Part shown: positions 26,129 through 34,985 of the stretch, in pieces
Position numbering within the stretch: the stretch's first letter is position 1
How the letters are laid out: the number at the start of each line of letters is the position of its first letter
Origin: Sideroxyarcus sp.
Lineage (GTDB): Bacteria > Pseudomonadota > Gammaproteobacteria > Burkholderiales > Gallionellaceae
NCBI GenBank assembly: GCA_030651895.1
Contig: JAUSBR010000013.1
Span: 1-64,000, forward strand
Length of the DNA stretch: 64,000 nt
Direction of reading: 5' to 3'
Program-made: the position numbers and the translations under genes
The notes under the pieces: model-generated
What the model saw: the letters and a program-made list of their open reading frames with translations, nothing else
Told to the model about the DNA's origin: nothing
Database searches by the model: none

Positions 26129-27100
26129 TTAGAAACCGAACCTGCCCTTCAGTTTTTTTGCCTCTTCCAGCATGTCCGAAGAGGGAGACTTGCCGGGTTT
26201 GCGCGGCGCGGGCATCTCATCCGACTCGTCATCATCGGAATCCTCGTCGTTATCCTTCCCGCTCATGCACTTCTTGAAATCGGCAGCGCGTGTCTCGGCG
26301 GTGTAGCTGCGGCCCTCGCAATCCCGTCGCCGTTGGTTCTCGCGGAAGGTCTTGGCCTCGGCCGGGCAATGCGCGGACAGATGGCGGTAGTTCTTTTCAT
26401 CGAGCTGTTTGCAGATCGAGCGGGTGGTGGCAGCCATGTCCAGTTTGCATTCCCTGACGATTGATACGCCCCCGAGCATATGCTGCTCATGCTGGTTCAG
26501 CGAGCTGAAGGTTTGTACGTCCCTGGGGGCGTCCTTCTTCACCGCGTCGCAGAATTGTTTGCGCTGGTCGCCACAGGCCGCACCCGGTTGCAGAATCAGG
26601 CTGGAGGCGCTTATCCATTCGGCGGTGTTCCGGTAATTGGAGGTATCGCACATCTGCGATTTTATTTTCTTGACCTGCTCTTCCGAGTCGCAGCTGCCGC
26701 CCAGTCGTTTGCCGCTGAACTCGGAAGTCATGTTCATGTCCTGGCCGTCAGATTTGCCGGAGAACTTCATCTTGCCCTTGTAGCCGCCGGCACTGGTGGT
26801 CTGCTCGCCGCTGCCGGTCATCACCTCGCCGTCGCGGTCGCAACGCATCTTCCAGGTGGTCTTGTTGCCCACTGTCTTGACGTCGCTCATCTTGCAGTCC
26901 TTGTCGCCCGAGGTCTTTTGGGGATCGTTCTCGCCGCCTTTGGGGATGCATACCTTTTGCGTGGTGGGCGGCATGGCGAAGGGCATGCCGGGCATCTCCA
27001 TCTTGGTGGTGACTTCCCAGTATTCGCCGGGGGCGGCGATGGTCGCGGCACTGGTGAAAACGGCCAGCAAGGACAGAATGGCTGTGAGATGTTTGTGCAT
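26129..27100 (-). CDS. DUF3617 family exported protein
   Basis: A protein of 323 residues from ATG 27100 (MHKHLTAIL), preceded by AGGGAG. A longer in-frame ORF to 27178 lacks a ribosome site. The signal peptide (about 1-24, SLLAVFTSAATIAA) is followed by PGEYWEVTTKMEMPGMP and a CIPKGG cysteine motif typical of DUF3617, a family of unknown role. The second half is Cys-rich (about ten cysteines), suggesting disulfides in the periplasm. It ends with an acidic DNDEDSDDDESDE stretch and a basic tail. It is the first gene of a unit with the carboxypeptidase and the TPR membrane protein. The function is unknown. Confidence 0.8.
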   Translation of the reverse strand: MHKHLTAILSLLAVFTSAATIAAPGEYWEVTTKMEMPGMPFAMPPTTQKVCIPKGGENDPQKTSGDKDCKMSDVKTVGNKTTWKMRCDRDGEVMTGSGEQTTSAGGYKGKMKFSGKSDGQDMNMTSEFSGKRLGGSCDSEEQVKKIKSQMCDTSNYRNTAEWISASSLILQPGAACGDQRKQFCDAVKKDAPRDVQTFSSLNQHEQHMLGGVSIVRECKLDMAATTRSICKQLDEKNYRHLSAHCPAEAKTFRENQRRRDCEGRSYTAETRAADFKKCMSGKDNDEDSDDDESDEMPAPRKPGKSPSSDMLEEAKKLKGRFGF

Positions 27101-27204
27101 GATGACTCCCTGAAGTTGACCGACATCGAGATGTTTCTGCGCCGTGGCGATTCTTTGCCTTCCTTGCCAGCCAGTCAAGCTAAGGTTCCGTGGAGGAATA
27201 ATGG

Positions 27205-27250
27205 TTGACAGCAGAACGTCCGTTCTTTAGGATGCAAGAACGTTCGTTCT
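27205..27250 (+). promoter_or_regulatory. lexA-type promoter with two GAAC-N4-GTTC operators
   Basis: A consensus -35 TTGACA (27205-27210) and -10 TAGGAT (27228-27233) are separated by 17 bp. Operator 1, AGAACGTCCGTTCT (27213-27226), fills the spacer. Operator 2, AGAACGTTCGTTCT (27237-27250), covers the expected transcription start. Both are perfect inverted repeats with arms AGAACG/CGTTCT, and their centres are 24 bp apart. The layout strongly suggests autorepression of the gene at 27265. Confidence 0.85.
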
Positions 27251-27264
27251 GTAGAGGTGACATC

Positions 27265-27861
27265 ATGTCCGATTCCGATCCGTCAGCCAGAGACGCAGAG
27301 TATCTGGCCAAGCTGCAGGATTACTACGCTTCCTGGAAGAGCATCCCATCGTATGCCGCGCTGTGCGATGTGTTCGGCATCGCCTCCAAATCCTGGGTCA
27401 AGGCTATCCTGGACCGGCTGGAGAAAGCCGGTTTCGTGGAACGCACGCCGGACGGGATGTGGATACCCAGCCGCCAGTTCTTTGCCCGCCCCTTTGCCGA
27501 GTCAGCCGTGCAGGCCGGCATGCCGGTCGCGGTGAACGATACGCAGGGCGACTATTTCATCATCGACGAGATGCTGATCGAGAAGCCGTCCACCACCACC
27601 ATGATCCCGGTGAAGGGCGATTCCATGATCGATGCGGGTATCCACGAGGGCGATGTCGCAGTGGTGGAGAAGCGCAATGTCGCCAACATCGGCGATATCG
27701 TGGTGGCCATCGTCGATAACGAGTTCACCCTGAAGACGCTGGACAAGGAGCGCGGCCAATACATCCTGCGACCGGCCAACCCGGCCTATCCGGTGATACG
27801 TCCGCAGGGCTCGCTGGAGATATTCGGCGTGCTGGTGGGGTTGATCCGCAAATACAAGTAG
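27265..27861 (+). CDS. LexA-type SOS repressor
   Basis: A protein of 198 residues from ATG 27265 with GAGGTGA upstream. An in-frame start at 27205 lies inside the promoter and is rejected. The winged-helix DNA-binding domain (about 10-70) has IPSYAALCDVFGIASKSWVK and GFVERTPDG. The S24 autopeptidase part (about 75-198) has the cleavage bond Ala84-Gly85 (QAGMPV), the catalytic Ser120 (VKGDSM) and Lys157 (FTLK), matching E. coli LexA numbering almost exactly. RecA-stimulated self-cleavage would derepress damage-response genes. The HTH differs from canonical LexA, and the operators on its own promoter are GAAC-N4-GTTC rather than CTGT-N8-ACAG. It could be the genome's only LexA or a second one. 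Confidence 0.85.
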   Translation: MSDSDPSARDAEYLAKLQDYYASWKSIPSYAALCDVFGIASKSWVKAILDRLEKAGFVERTPDGMWIPSRQFFARPFAESAVQAGMPVAVNDTQGDYFIIDEMLIEKPSTTTMIPVKGDSMIDAGIHEGDVAVVEKRNVANIGDIVVAIVDNEFTLKTLDKERGQYILRPANPAYPVIRPQGSLEIFGVLVGLIRKYK

Positions 27862-27934
27862 CCGGCGTCTCCTTCGGGTAATTCATGGGCGGACAGGGCC
27901 AAGGGTTGTTAAAATCGCGCCCTGTCTGCAATCT

Positions 27935-28732
27935 ATGCCCAATATGAATCCGACCCTAGTCTTCGACATCGAAACCATTCCCGACATCGCCGGGCTGCGC
28001 GCGCTGCATGAGCTCGACAGCGCGGTGAGCGACCGCGATGTGGCGGAGATGGCCTTCCAGATGCGCCGCCAGAAGACCGGCAGCGATTTCCTGCCCCATC
28101 ATCTGCAACGCGTCGCCGCGATCTCCTGCGTGCTGCGCGAGGGCGACAACTTCAAGGTGTGGACGCTGGGCGAGCCGGATGAGGACGAAGGCAGCATCAT
28201 CAAGCGCTTCTTCGACGGCATCGAGAAATACACCCCGCAGATCGTTTCCTGGAATGGCAGCGGTTTCGACCTGCCGGTGCTGCACTATCGCGGACTGATC
28301 CACGGTATCCAGGCACCGCGCTACTGGGACCAGGGCGAGGATGACAAGGACTTCAAGTGGAACAATTACATCAGCCGCTACCACTCGCGCCATCTCGATC
28401 TGATGGACCTGCTGGCGATGTACACCGGCCGCGCCAACGCGCCGCTGGACGAACTGGCCAAGCTCATCGGTTTCCCCGGCAAGCTGGGCATGGACGGCAG
28501 CAAGGTGTGGGACGCCTACCAGCAAGGCCAGTTGGCCGAGATCCGCAACTACTGCGAGACCGATGTGGTGAACACCTGGCTGGTGTTCGCGCGCTTCCAA
28601 CTGATGCGCGGGCAGTTCAGCAAGGCCCGCTACGAGCAGGAACTTGAACTGGTACGCAGCACCCTGAAAAAATCCGACGAGAAACATTGGCAGGAATTCC
28701 TTGCCCAGTGGCCCGAAAAGACATCCGCATGA
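27935..28732 (+). CDS. PolB-like 3'-5' exonuclease
   Basis: A protein of 265 residues belonging to the predicted 3'-5' exonuclease group related to the PolB proofreading domain. The DEDD metal-binding motifs are visible: Exo I in VFDIETIPD (about 10), Exo II in [12 protein letters not shown] (about 110) and Exo III in [13 protein letters not shown] (about 205). It would degrade single-stranded or mismatched DNA 3' ends in the cytoplasm. No polymerase domain is attached. It starts 73 bp after lexA, and its stop overlaps the rlmD start. A role in DNA repair is inferred from position near lexA and is not shown. Confidence 0.88.
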   Translation: MPNMNPTLVFDIETIPDIAGLRALHELDSAVSDRDVAEMAFQMRRQKTGSDFLPHHLQRVAAISCVLREGDNFKVWTLGEPDEDEGSIIKRFFDGIEKYTPQIVSWNGSGFDLPVLHYRGLIHGIQAPRYWDQGEDDKDFKWNNYISRYHSRHLDLMDLLAMYTGRANAPLDELAKLIGFPGKLGMDGSKVWDAYQQGQLAEIRNYCETDVVNTWLVFARFQLMRGQFSKARYEQELELVRSTLKKSDEKHWQEFLAQWPEKTSA

Positions 28733-30027
28733 ATCCAGTCATCATTGAATCACTCGACCACGAAGGTCGCGGCATCGCGCATGCCGACGGCAAGGTCATC
28801 TTCATCGAGGGCGCGCTGACCGGCGAGCGCGTGACCTATTCCACCTACCGCAAGAAGAACAATTACGAGCAAGCCAAGGTCGAGCAGATCCTGAAACAGT
28901 CGTTCATGCGCGTGCAGCCCAAGTGCCCGGTGTTCGGCGTGTGCGGCGGCTGTTCCATGCAGCATCTCGATCCGCGCGCGCAGGTCGCGGTCAAGCAGCG
29001 CGTGCTGGAAGACAATCTGCAGCGCATCGGCAAGGTCAAGCCCGAAGTCGTGTTGCCGGCTATCTACGGTATGCCCTGGGCCTATCGCCAGCGTGCGCGC
29101 CTGTCTGTGCGGCATGTGCTGAAGAAAGAGAAAACGCTGGTCGGCTTCCGCGAGCAGAACGGCAAATATGTGGCCGACATGCAGCACTGCGAAATACTGA
29201 CGCCCAAGATCGCCAGCCTGTTGCCTTTGCTGGGCGAGCTGAATGAGAAGTTCACTGTGCGTGACATCATGCCGCAGATCGAAGTGGCGGTCGGCGAGCA
29301 TGTGGATGTACTGGTGCTGCGCATCCTGGCTCCGCTCACTCCCGCGGACGAAGCGCTGATCAAGGAATTCGCCGACAAACACCAAGTGCAATTCTGGACG
29401 CAGACCAAAGGGCCGGATACGGTGATACCGTTCTATCCGCTGGATGCGCCGCCATTGAGTTACAGCCTGCCGGAATTTGGCATCACCATGCCGTTCGCGC
29501 CGACCGAATTCACCCAGGTGAACAGCGACATGAACCGCCTGATGGTGAGCCGTGCCATGCGTCTGCTTGATCCGCAGCCGAACGAGCGCATCGCCGATTT
29601 CTTCTGCGGACTGGGCAACTTCACGCTGCCGATCGCGCGCAGTGGTGCGCAGGTGCTGGGGGTCGAGGGCAGCGAGGCATTGGTGCGACGCGCCAGACAG
29701 AACGCTGAATCCAACGGGCTATCCGGCAACACGACTTTCCAGATGATGAATCTGTTCGAGATGGATGAAGCCACGCTGGCGAAATCAGGCCGTTTCGACA
29801 AATGGCTGGTCGATCCGCCGCGCGACGGTGCGATCGAGTTGATGAGATCTATCAGCGATGAGACTGCGCCCAGGCGCATCGTCTATGTAAGCTGCAGCCC
29901 GGCCACGCTGGCGCGTGATGCCGAAGTGCTGGTGCATGCCAAGGGTTACAGACTTAAAGCGGCGGGCGTGATGAACATGTTCCCGCAGACTTCGCATGTG
30001 GAATCGATCGCTTTGTTCGAGCGATAG
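28729..30027 (+). CDS. rlmD: 23S rRNA (uracil(1939)-C(5))-methyltransferase
   Basis: A protein of 432 residues from ATG 28729, overlapping the exonuclease stop by 4 bp. RlmD uses SAM to make m5U1939 in 23S rRNA. It has an N-terminal TRAM-like domain (about 1-60) and [4Fe-4S] cysteines in [14 protein letters not shown] and MQHCEIL. The SAM motif is [12 protein letters not shown]. The second methylase motif is [10 protein letters not shown]. The nucleophilic cysteine is in [12 protein letters not shown]. All are intact. The length matches the E. coli protein. Confidence 0.96.
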   Translation: MNPVIIESLDHEGRGIAHADGKVIFIEGALTGERVTYSTYRKKNNYEQAKVEQILKQSFMRVQPKCPVFGVCGGCSMQHLDPRAQVAVKQRVLEDNLQRIGKVKPEVVLPAIYGMPWAYRQRARLSVRHVLKKEKTLVGFREQNGKYVADMQHCEILTPKIASLLPLLGELNEKFTVRDIMPQIEVAVGEHVDVLVLRILAPLTPADEALIKEFADKHQVQFWTQTKGPDTVIPFYPLDAPPLSYSLPEFGITMPFAPTEFTQVNSDMNRLMVSRAMRLLDPQPNERIADFFCGLGNFTLPIARSGAQVLGVEGSEALVRRARQNAESNGLSGNTTFQMMNLFEMDEATLAKSGRFDKWLVDPPRDGAIELMRSISDETAPRRIVYVSCSPATLARDAEVLVHAKGYRLKAAGVMNMFPQTSHVESIALFER

Positions 30028-30047
30028 AAAGAAAAAGGGTCAAGACA

Positions 30048-30515
30048 ATGGCACGCTACGACGATCTGGTTGAAGAAGCGCTCACGCGGGTGAAGGAGAT
30101 CATGCCGTGGGATCTGAGCCGCGCACTGGCCGCAGGCGGCAAACCCATGTTGCTTGATGTGCGCGAGCCGGCCGAATTCGACCTGCTGCGCATCCCCGGC
30201 TCGATCAATGTACCGCGCGGCATCCTGGAGCAATCCTGCGAATGGGATTACGACGAGACCGTGCCGGAACTGGCTTCAGGGCGCGGGCAGGAGATCGTGG
30301 TTATCTGCCGCTCCGGCAAACGTTCCGTGCTGGCGGCGGATATGCTGCTGAAGATGGGTTTCAGCAACGTCGTCTCGCTCAAGACAGGCGTGCGCGGCTG
30401 GAGCGATTACGAGCAGCCGATGACAAACATGAAAAACGAGTCTTTGGATGCGGATGACGGCGATGTGTTGCTGGCGCCGCGCGTGCGACCCGAGCAGCGC
30501 AAACCTAAGCCGTAG
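30048..30515 (+). CDS. Rhodanese-domain sulfurtransferase
   Basis: A protein of 155 residues with a single rhodanese fold (about 15-125). LLDVREPAEFDLLRIPGSIN is the CH2A region. The active-site loop is VICRSGKRS, with the sulfur-carrying cysteine. Single-domain rhodaneses move sulfane sulfur to acceptors such as cyanide, thioredoxin or sulfur-transfer partners. The 25-residue tail (MKNESLDADDGDVLLAPRVR) is low-complexity. It starts 20 bp after rlmD and is probably in the same unit. The physiological substrate is unknown. Confidence 0.9.
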   Translation: MARYDDLVEEALTRVKEIMPWDLSRALAAGGKPMLLDVREPAEFDLLRIPGSINVPRGILEQSCEWDYDETVPELASGRGQEIVVICRSGKRSVLAADMLLKMGFSNVVSLKTGVRGWSDYEQPMTNMKNESLDADDGDVLLAPRVRPEQRKPKP

Positions 30516-30518
30516 CTG

Positions 30519-30869
30519 TTAAGACTTCTTTGGCTGCAGGGCGGTGCCGCTGAACTCGATGCCACCCCATCCCGTTCTGATGAAGTTCCTGATGTTCTGG
30601 TGATCGTCGCCATCCGGATGTTTGAGTACGTCTTCCCGATAGTAGTTGCCGAAGCAGTGCAAAGTCTGTTGTTGCGACAAGCCGCGCAGGCGCGCGAACG
30701 AGAACAGTTTGCAGGAACCGTTGTTCTTCCCGGCTTCATTGAGAAAAGTGCCGTTCCTGAACGAAGTCGGGGTGAAATCGTATAGCGCGTCAATGACCGC
30801 TATCGTATCGTTGAAAGCCACACTCTCGGGAGTGTCGTGCAGCAGGCGAAGCAGAGTGTCCAATTTCAT
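30519..30869 (-). CDS. HopJ-family protein
   Basis: A protein of 116 residues matching the HopJ type III effector family by eye: VAFNDTIAVIDALYDFTPTSF, FLNEAGKNNGSCKLFSFARL and the FGNYYREDVLKHPDGDDHQNIRNF end. The family name comes from a Pseudomonas syringae effector, but members are widespread in free-living proteobacteria without type III secretion. No signal peptide or secretion genes are near, so an ordinary cytoplasmic protein of unknown function is more likely. It faces the rhodanese gene with a 3-bp gap between stops. Confidence 0.85.
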   Translation of the reverse strand: MKLDTLLRLLHDTPESVAFNDTIAVIDALYDFTPTSFRNGTFLNEAGKNNGSCKLFSFARLRGLSQQQTLHCFGNYYREDVLKHPDGDDHQNIRNFIRTGWGGIEFSGTALQPKKS

Positions 30870-30895
30870 ATAAACATATTTCCGATGAGGATATA

Positions 30896-30922
30896 AAAAG
30901 GCGGCCGCAGCCGCCTTTTTTG
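30896..30922 (-). terminator. Rho-independent terminator of the BI-1 family gene
   Basis: GGCGGC and GCCGCC arms around a 4-nt loop are flanked by an A-run and a T-run on either side. It stands 17 bp past the stop of the Bax-inhibitor-1 family gene and just before the HopJ start, and could work in both directions. Confidence 0.85.
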
Positions 30923-30938
30923 TTGGTGCGGGAAACGG

Positions 30939-31628
30939 TTAGTCGCGTTCGCCCGTGAAAGCCATCAGCAGGTTGAGCAGATGGATGAACAGGTTGTAGA
31001 TGTCCAAGTACAAGCCCAAGGTTGCCATCAGGTAGTTGGTCTCGCCGCCGTGCACGATCTGGCTCACGTCGTACAGGATGTAGGCGGAGAAGATCATCAC
31101 GGCAATGGCCGAGATGGTCAGCGACAGTGCCGGGATCTGGAAGAAGATGTTGGCCAGCGAGGCGACGATCAGCAGGATCAGCCCGATGAACAGGAACTTG
31201 CCCATGAAGCTGAAATCCTTCTTGGTCACAGTGGCGATAGTGGCCAGCGAGAAGAAGATGATGCCGGTACCGCCGGCGGCCATACCGACCAGTTGTGCGC
31301 CGTTCTTCAGGCTCAGGGCCACTTGCAGGATGGGGCCGAGGAACACGCCGGCGACGAAGGTGAAGCCGAGCAGGGCTACGATGCCCCACACGCTGTTGCG
31401 CAGCGCGGCAACAGCGAACAGCATGCCCATCATCACGGCGAACATCATCAACGGGTACATAATCGGATGTGCGGCCATGAACGACAGATCCAGCGAAGTG
31501 CCGATCAATGCGCCGATGACGGTCGGAATCATGGTCAGCGCCAGCATCATGTAGGTGTTGCGCAGGACTTTGTTCTGTTCGACGGCCAGCGTCGTGGTCG
31601 GTGTTGCGGCTTGGGTTTGGTATTGCAT
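30939..31628 (-). CDS. Bax inhibitor-1/YccA family membrane protein
   Basis: A protein of 229 residues from ATG 31628 (MQYQTQAA), preceded by GGAGGAAACC. An upstream in-frame start adds four residues only. Seven hydrophobic segments follow a polar N-terminus, the BI-1 (TMBIM/UPF0005) topology. The conserved C-terminal region ILYDVSQIVHGGETNYLMAT has the acidic residues implicated in pH-dependent calcium leak in related proteins. E. coli YccA binds and modulates FtsH. It is an inner-membrane protein. A 17-bp gap separates its stop from its terminator. Confidence 0.93.
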   Translation of the reverse strand: MQYQTQAATPTTTLAVEQNKVLRNTYMMLALTMIPTVIGALIGTSLDLSFMAAHPIMYPLMMFAVMMGMLFAVAALRNSVWGIVALLGFTFVAGVFLGPILQVALSLKNGAQLVGMAAGGTGIIFFSLATIATVTKKDFSFMGKFLFIGLILLIVASLANIFFQIPALSLTISAIAVMIFSAYILYDVSQIVHGGETNYLMATLGLYLDIYNLFIHLLNLLMAFTGERD

Positions 31629-31708
31629 GGTTTCCTCCAATGATCAGGGATGTTTCAATAAGCAGGCGTGAGACTACAGAAGCAGTGTGAAAGTTGCAAC
31701 CATGCCCG

Positions 31709-31737
31709 TTGGGGGCATGGGGTATTTCAGGTATCAT
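31709..31737 (+). promoter_or_regulatory. Candidate promoter of tRNA-Ser
   Basis: TTGGGG (31709-31714) and TATCAT (31732-31737) are 17 bp apart and lie 75 bp before the tRNA. They fit a sigma-70 promoter loosely. Confidence 0.45.
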
Positions 31738-31812
31738 GCGCGGCGTTGGGAAGTGCCTGGGGGAACTATTCGGCGGTATCAGCGCCTTATGTTCGCGCCT
31801 CATGGCCCGTTT

Positions 31813-31902
31813 GGAGGTGTGGCCGAGTGGTTGAAGGCACTAGTCTTGAAAACTAGCGAGGATGAGAGTCCTTCGTGAGTTCGAATCTCACCGCCTCCGC
31901 CA
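31813..31902 (+). tRNA. tRNA-Ser (UGA)
   Basis: A 90-nt gene with encoded CCA. The acceptor arms GGAGGTG and CGCCTCC pair. The anticodon arm is CTAGT-CTTGAAA-ACTAG, giving anticodon TGA. The long variable arm (GCGAGGATGAGAGTCCTTCGT region) is the class II feature of serine tRNAs. The T arm GTGAGTTCGAATCTCAC is intact. Confidence 0.97.
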
Positions 31903-31940
31903 AGATCGAATCATTTTGCAATCGTTCAGGAGTGAAAATA

Positions 31941-32507
31941 ATGCTGCGTAAAATCCTTGCAATCTCTTTGATGTCAGTGGCTACTTTGTCTTCTGCGGAT
32001 ACATTGGACATCGGCCTGAGCAATACCACGGCCCAGTTCAAATACGGCGTCGCCAGCGGCCTCGCCGGCAAGTCCGAGATGTATGCGGAATTGATGTACA
32101 ACGACAAGAACAGCATCATCGGCGGTGTTGGCCTGCTGGTGGCGAACGACGAAATGAACGTGCCCGGTCTGACCATCGGTGTGGGTGGTAAGGCGGTTGT
32201 CGCCATCATCAAGGAGACTCCGGCTCGCAACAAGGCTTCCGCCATCGCGCTCGGCGCGCAAGTGCGCTATGAATTGCCCTCGGAACGCCGTCTGGCCTTT
32301 GCCGGTGAACTGTATCTGGCTCCCAAGATCATCACCTACGGCGATGCCGACCGTTATCAGCAATACGGGGCGCGTGCCGAGTTCTCGATCTCGCCGCAGG
32401 TGCAGGTCTACGGCGGATACCGCAAGACTTGGTTCGTGCTGAAGAACACCAGCACCGAAGCAGTTTTGATCAACGGCCCGCATCTGGGTGTGCAGCTGTC
32501 GTTCTGA
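31941..32507 (+). CDS. YfaZ-family outer-membrane protein
   Basis: A protein of 188 residues from ATG 31941 (MLRKILAIS), with CAGGAG upstream. An in-frame ORF start inside the tRNA is rejected. The signal peptide (about 1-19, LMSVATLSSA) precedes alternating amphipathic strands such as LDIGLSNTTAQFKYGVASG and AEFSISPQVQVYGGYRKTW, ending in VQLSF. That ending has the aromatic C-terminal residue of BAM-inserted barrels. It probably forms a small outer-membrane beta-barrel of unknown cargo. The small secreted coiled-coil gene follows after 13 bp. Confidence 0.82.
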   Translation: MLRKILAISLMSVATLSSADTLDIGLSNTTAQFKYGVASGLAGKSEMYAELMYNDKNSIIGGVGLLVANDEMNVPGLTIGVGGKAVVAIIKETPARNKASAIALGAQVRYELPSERRLAFAGELYLAPKIITYGDADRYQQYGARAEFSISPQVQVYGGYRKTWFVLKNTSTEAVLINGPHLGVQLSF

Positions 32508-32520
32508 GATCGCTTTGTCC

Positions 32521-32820
32521 ATGTTCAGAACGGCCCTGATCTTTGCCGCGCTTTTCTCGCTGACGTCCCTGGCGCAAGCCAAGGACGTCTCGGCCCAGCA
32601 GGTCGGGGTGGAATACGCCAGAGAGAATCAGGCCAAAGCTGAAACGGAGCATAAGGGCAACCTGCAACGGGTTGCCGAGTCCGAGAAGAGTTTGGCCGAT
32701 GCGCAGAAACGTCTAGCGGAAGACAGGCAAAAAACGGAGGCTTCGAAAAAGCAGCTGGACGAAGCCAACGCAAAACTGCTCCGGGCGCAGGAAGTGCTCG
32801 ACAAAGCCTGGAAAGAATAG
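32521..32820 (+). CDS. Small secreted coiled-coil protein
   Basis: A protein of 99 residues from ATG 32521 (MFRTALIFA). A cleavable signal peptide (about 1-20, LFSLTSLAQA) is followed by about 75 residues of charged helix (LADAQKRLAEDRQKTEASKK, LLRAQEVLDKAWKE) with clear heptad character. No cysteine lipobox is seen, so it is probably periplasmic. It is 13 bp after the YfaZ gene and is probably co-transcribed with it. It resembles short periplasmic coiled coils near envelope genes but no family was recognised. Confidence 0.75.
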   Translation: MFRTALIFAALFSLTSLAQAKDVSAQQVGVEYARENQAKAETEHKGNLQRVAESEKSLADAQKRLAEDRQKTEASKKQLDEANAKLLRAQEVLDKAWKE

Positions 32821-32859
32821 ACCACCTTTTGCCGCCACATCCTGTGGCGCACAATTGAC

Positions 32860-34647
32860 TCAGTATCCCAACGCGCGCGCGCCCTGATAGAACGCGAAGC
32901 TGACTCCCCAAGCCAATAGCAGCGACCACGAAAGTACGAACAGAGTGTAGCCCATATTCTTTGCCTCGCTGCGCAGGGTGGCGATGGCGGAGAGGCAGGG
33001 GGTGTAGATCAGGGTGAACAGCATGAAGCTGTAAGCCTGTACCCAATCCAGTTGCTGTCCCAGCGTGGTTCCCAGCGCATCCCCGCTCATGCCGTAGATC
33101 ACGGCGAGCGAGCCGATGACGATCTCCTTGGCGACGAAGCCGAAGATCAGCGCGATGGTGAGTTGCTCGTTGATGCCGATCGGCGCAAAGATCGGATGCA
33201 GTGCGCTGCCGATCATGCCGGCCAGGGTGTCGGGACTGGCCGGAACGGCCGACGCGGGCAGATGCGTGAGCAGCCACACCAGGATCACGCCGGCGACGAT
33301 GAATTGCGTGGCGCGGCGCAGGAAGTGTTTCACCTCCAGCCAGCCGCGCAGCAGCATCTGGCGGACGGTGGGGAAGCGGTAGGGCGGCAGTTCCAGCACG
33401 AAGGGCTCGTTGTTCTGGAAGTTCTTCCGGAACAGCAGGGCGGTGACGATGGCGGCGGCAAAGCTGAACAGATACAGGCTGAACAGCACGACCGGTGCGG
33501 CGGAAGGAGAGAACAGCGCCGCCGTGATGAATACGAACACCTGCAGACGCGCCGAGCACAGCGAGAACGGGATGACCAACATGGTGAGCAGGCGCAAAGA
33601 GCGTGAACGCATCACGCGCGTCCCCATCAGCGCGGGCACGTTGCAGCCGAAACCCATCAGCAGCATGACGAAGCCGCGCCCGTCCAGGCCCATTTTGGCC
33701 ATCAATGCGTCCATCAGGAAGGCGGCGCGCGACAGGTAGCCGCTGTCCTCCACCATGGCCATGAACAGGAAGAACAGGATGATGATGGGTACGAACGCGG
33801 CGACGGTCGCCACGCCGTTGTAGACGCCGTCGAGCAATAGTCCGGAGAACCAGGCGGGTGCGCCGGTAAGCGCCGGGTCGAGTGCGGTCTCGCGCAGCCA
33901 GCCGAGTGCTGCGCCCACCCATCCCTGCAGCGGCTGGCCGAGCAGGAAGATGGCCTGGAACAGCAGATACATGATGCCGAAGAAGATGGGCAGTCCCAGC
34001 CAGGGGTGCAGCATGACGCGGTCAAGTTTGTCGGTGAGGTTCTCCGGCAATTGGGCGGGGACTTGCACGGAGTGCCTCAGCACGCGCGCCATCTCGGACT
34101 CGATATGCTCGTCCTGTTCCAGCTGGCTGCGCAGTTGTTCCGCCATGCCGGGCGTTGGGTAGCGCAGGGCCTTGGTGATGGCCTGCAGCGCCTCCTGATA
34201 GCCGGTGCCGTATTTTCCGCTGAGCAGGAAGATCGGCATGTCCAGCAGTTCGGTCATCTTCCTGCTGTCGATGGTGATGCCGTACTTCTTCGCCTCGTCG
34301 GCCATGTTGAGCAGCACCACGATGTTCATGTTGAGCTGCTTGAGCTGCAGCAGCAGGCTCATCTGGCGCTCGATCTGGGTGGCGTTGAGAATGACCAGCG
34401 CGAGGTCGGGCACGTTGTCGTGCAGGAAGTGGCGCACCACCTGCTCGTCGTCGGAGAAGCCGTGCAGGTCGTAGATGCCGGGCAGGTCGATGATCTCCAC
34501 CATGTCGGAACCGAGCAGTATTTTGCCGCTCAGCAGTTCGACGGTGATGCCGGGCCAGTTGCCGACGCGCGCGGCGCCGCCGGTCATGCGGTTGAACAGG
34601 GTGGACTTGCCGGTGTTGGGCATGCCCAATAAGGCGATGCGTTTCAT
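32860..34647 (-). CDS. feoB: Ferrous iron transport protein B
   Basis: A protein of 595 residues from ATG 34647 (MKRIALLGMPN), whose ATGA overlaps the feoA stop. An upstream GTG gives three extra residues. The N-terminal GTPase domain has G1 GMPNTGKST, G3 DLPGIYD and G4 NMAD. The membrane part has about eight to ten segments with two gate-like repeats (LFFLFMAMVEDSGYLSRAAF and the IVIGSLAVIYGMSGDA region). It imports Fe2+ across the inner membrane. It is shorter than E. coli FeoB (773 residues) mainly in the C-terminal region. This fits an organism living with abundant ferrous iron. Confidence 0.95.
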   Translation of the reverse strand: MKRIALLGMPNTGKSTLFNRMTGGAARVGNWPGITVELLSGKILLGSDMVEIIDLPGIYDLHGFSDDEQVVRHFLHDNVPDLALVILNATQIERQMSLLLQLKQLNMNIVVLLNMADEAKKYGITIDSRKMTELLDMPIFLLSGKYGTGYQEALQAITKALRYPTPGMAEQLRSQLEQDEHIESEMARVLRHSVQVPAQLPENLTDKLDRVMLHPWLGLPIFFGIMYLLFQAIFLLGQPLQGWVGAALGWLRETALDPALTGAPAWFSGLLLDGVYNGVATVAAFVPIIILFFLFMAMVEDSGYLSRAAFLMDALMAKMGLDGRGFVMLLMGFGCNVPALMGTRVMRSRSLRLLTMLVIPFSLCSARLQVFVFITAALFSPSAAPVVLFSLYLFSFAAAIVTALLFRKNFQNNEPFVLELPPYRFPTVRQMLLRGWLEVKHFLRRATQFIVAGVILVWLLTHLPASAVPASPDTLAGMIGSALHPIFAPIGINEQLTIALIFGFVAKEIVIGSLAVIYGMSGDALGTTLGQQLDWVQAYSFMLFTLIYTPCLSAIATLRSEAKNMGYTLFVLSWSLLLAWGVSFAFYQGARALGY

Positions 34648-34877
34648 GCCTTGCACACCGCGATCTTGGCCGCCTCGCTGCGGCGCAACAGCACATCGGT
34701 GGTGCCGACGCGCACTTGTACCGGGCCGGAGAAGCTGGCCTTGCGGATCAGTTCGATCTGCTTGCCGCTGCGGAATCCCAGCGCCAGCAGACGCTGATGC
34801 AATGCCTCCTCGGCATGGATGGCGACGATGGTGGCGGTGTCGCCGGGGTGCAGGTTGGCCAGGGTGATAGAAGGCAT
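34644..34877 (-). CDS. feoA: Ferrous iron transport protein A
   Basis: A protein of 77 residues from ATG 34877 (MPSITLANLHPGD). An alternative ATG at 34904 would add nine residues, and neither has a strong ribosome site. The SH3-like FeoA fold shows LANLHPGDTATIVAI, QRLLALGFRSGKQIELIRKA and VRVGTTDVLLRRSEA. FeoA is a cytoplasmic accessory of FeoB. The 4-bp stop-start overlap with feoB indicates coupling. feoC is absent. No Fur box was identified in the 108-bp gap to dapA. Confidence 0.93.
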   Translation of the reverse strand: MPSITLANLHPGDTATIVAIHAEEALHQRLLALGFRSGKQIELIRKASFSGPVQVRVGTTDVLLRRSEAAKIAVCKA

Positions 34878-34985
34878 GATCGGTCGGATTCCAGTTGCCT
34901 GCATTATTTCACAGCGTCGGCGCTCTTGTCGCGTAACCGCATGCTAATGGGGTAGAATGCGGCCTTTATTTTTGTGGCAGCGAAC

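Noticed and set aside
30519-30869. HopJ-family gene as evidence of type III secretion
   Set aside because: The family occurs widely without secretion systems, and no secretion gene lies in this window.
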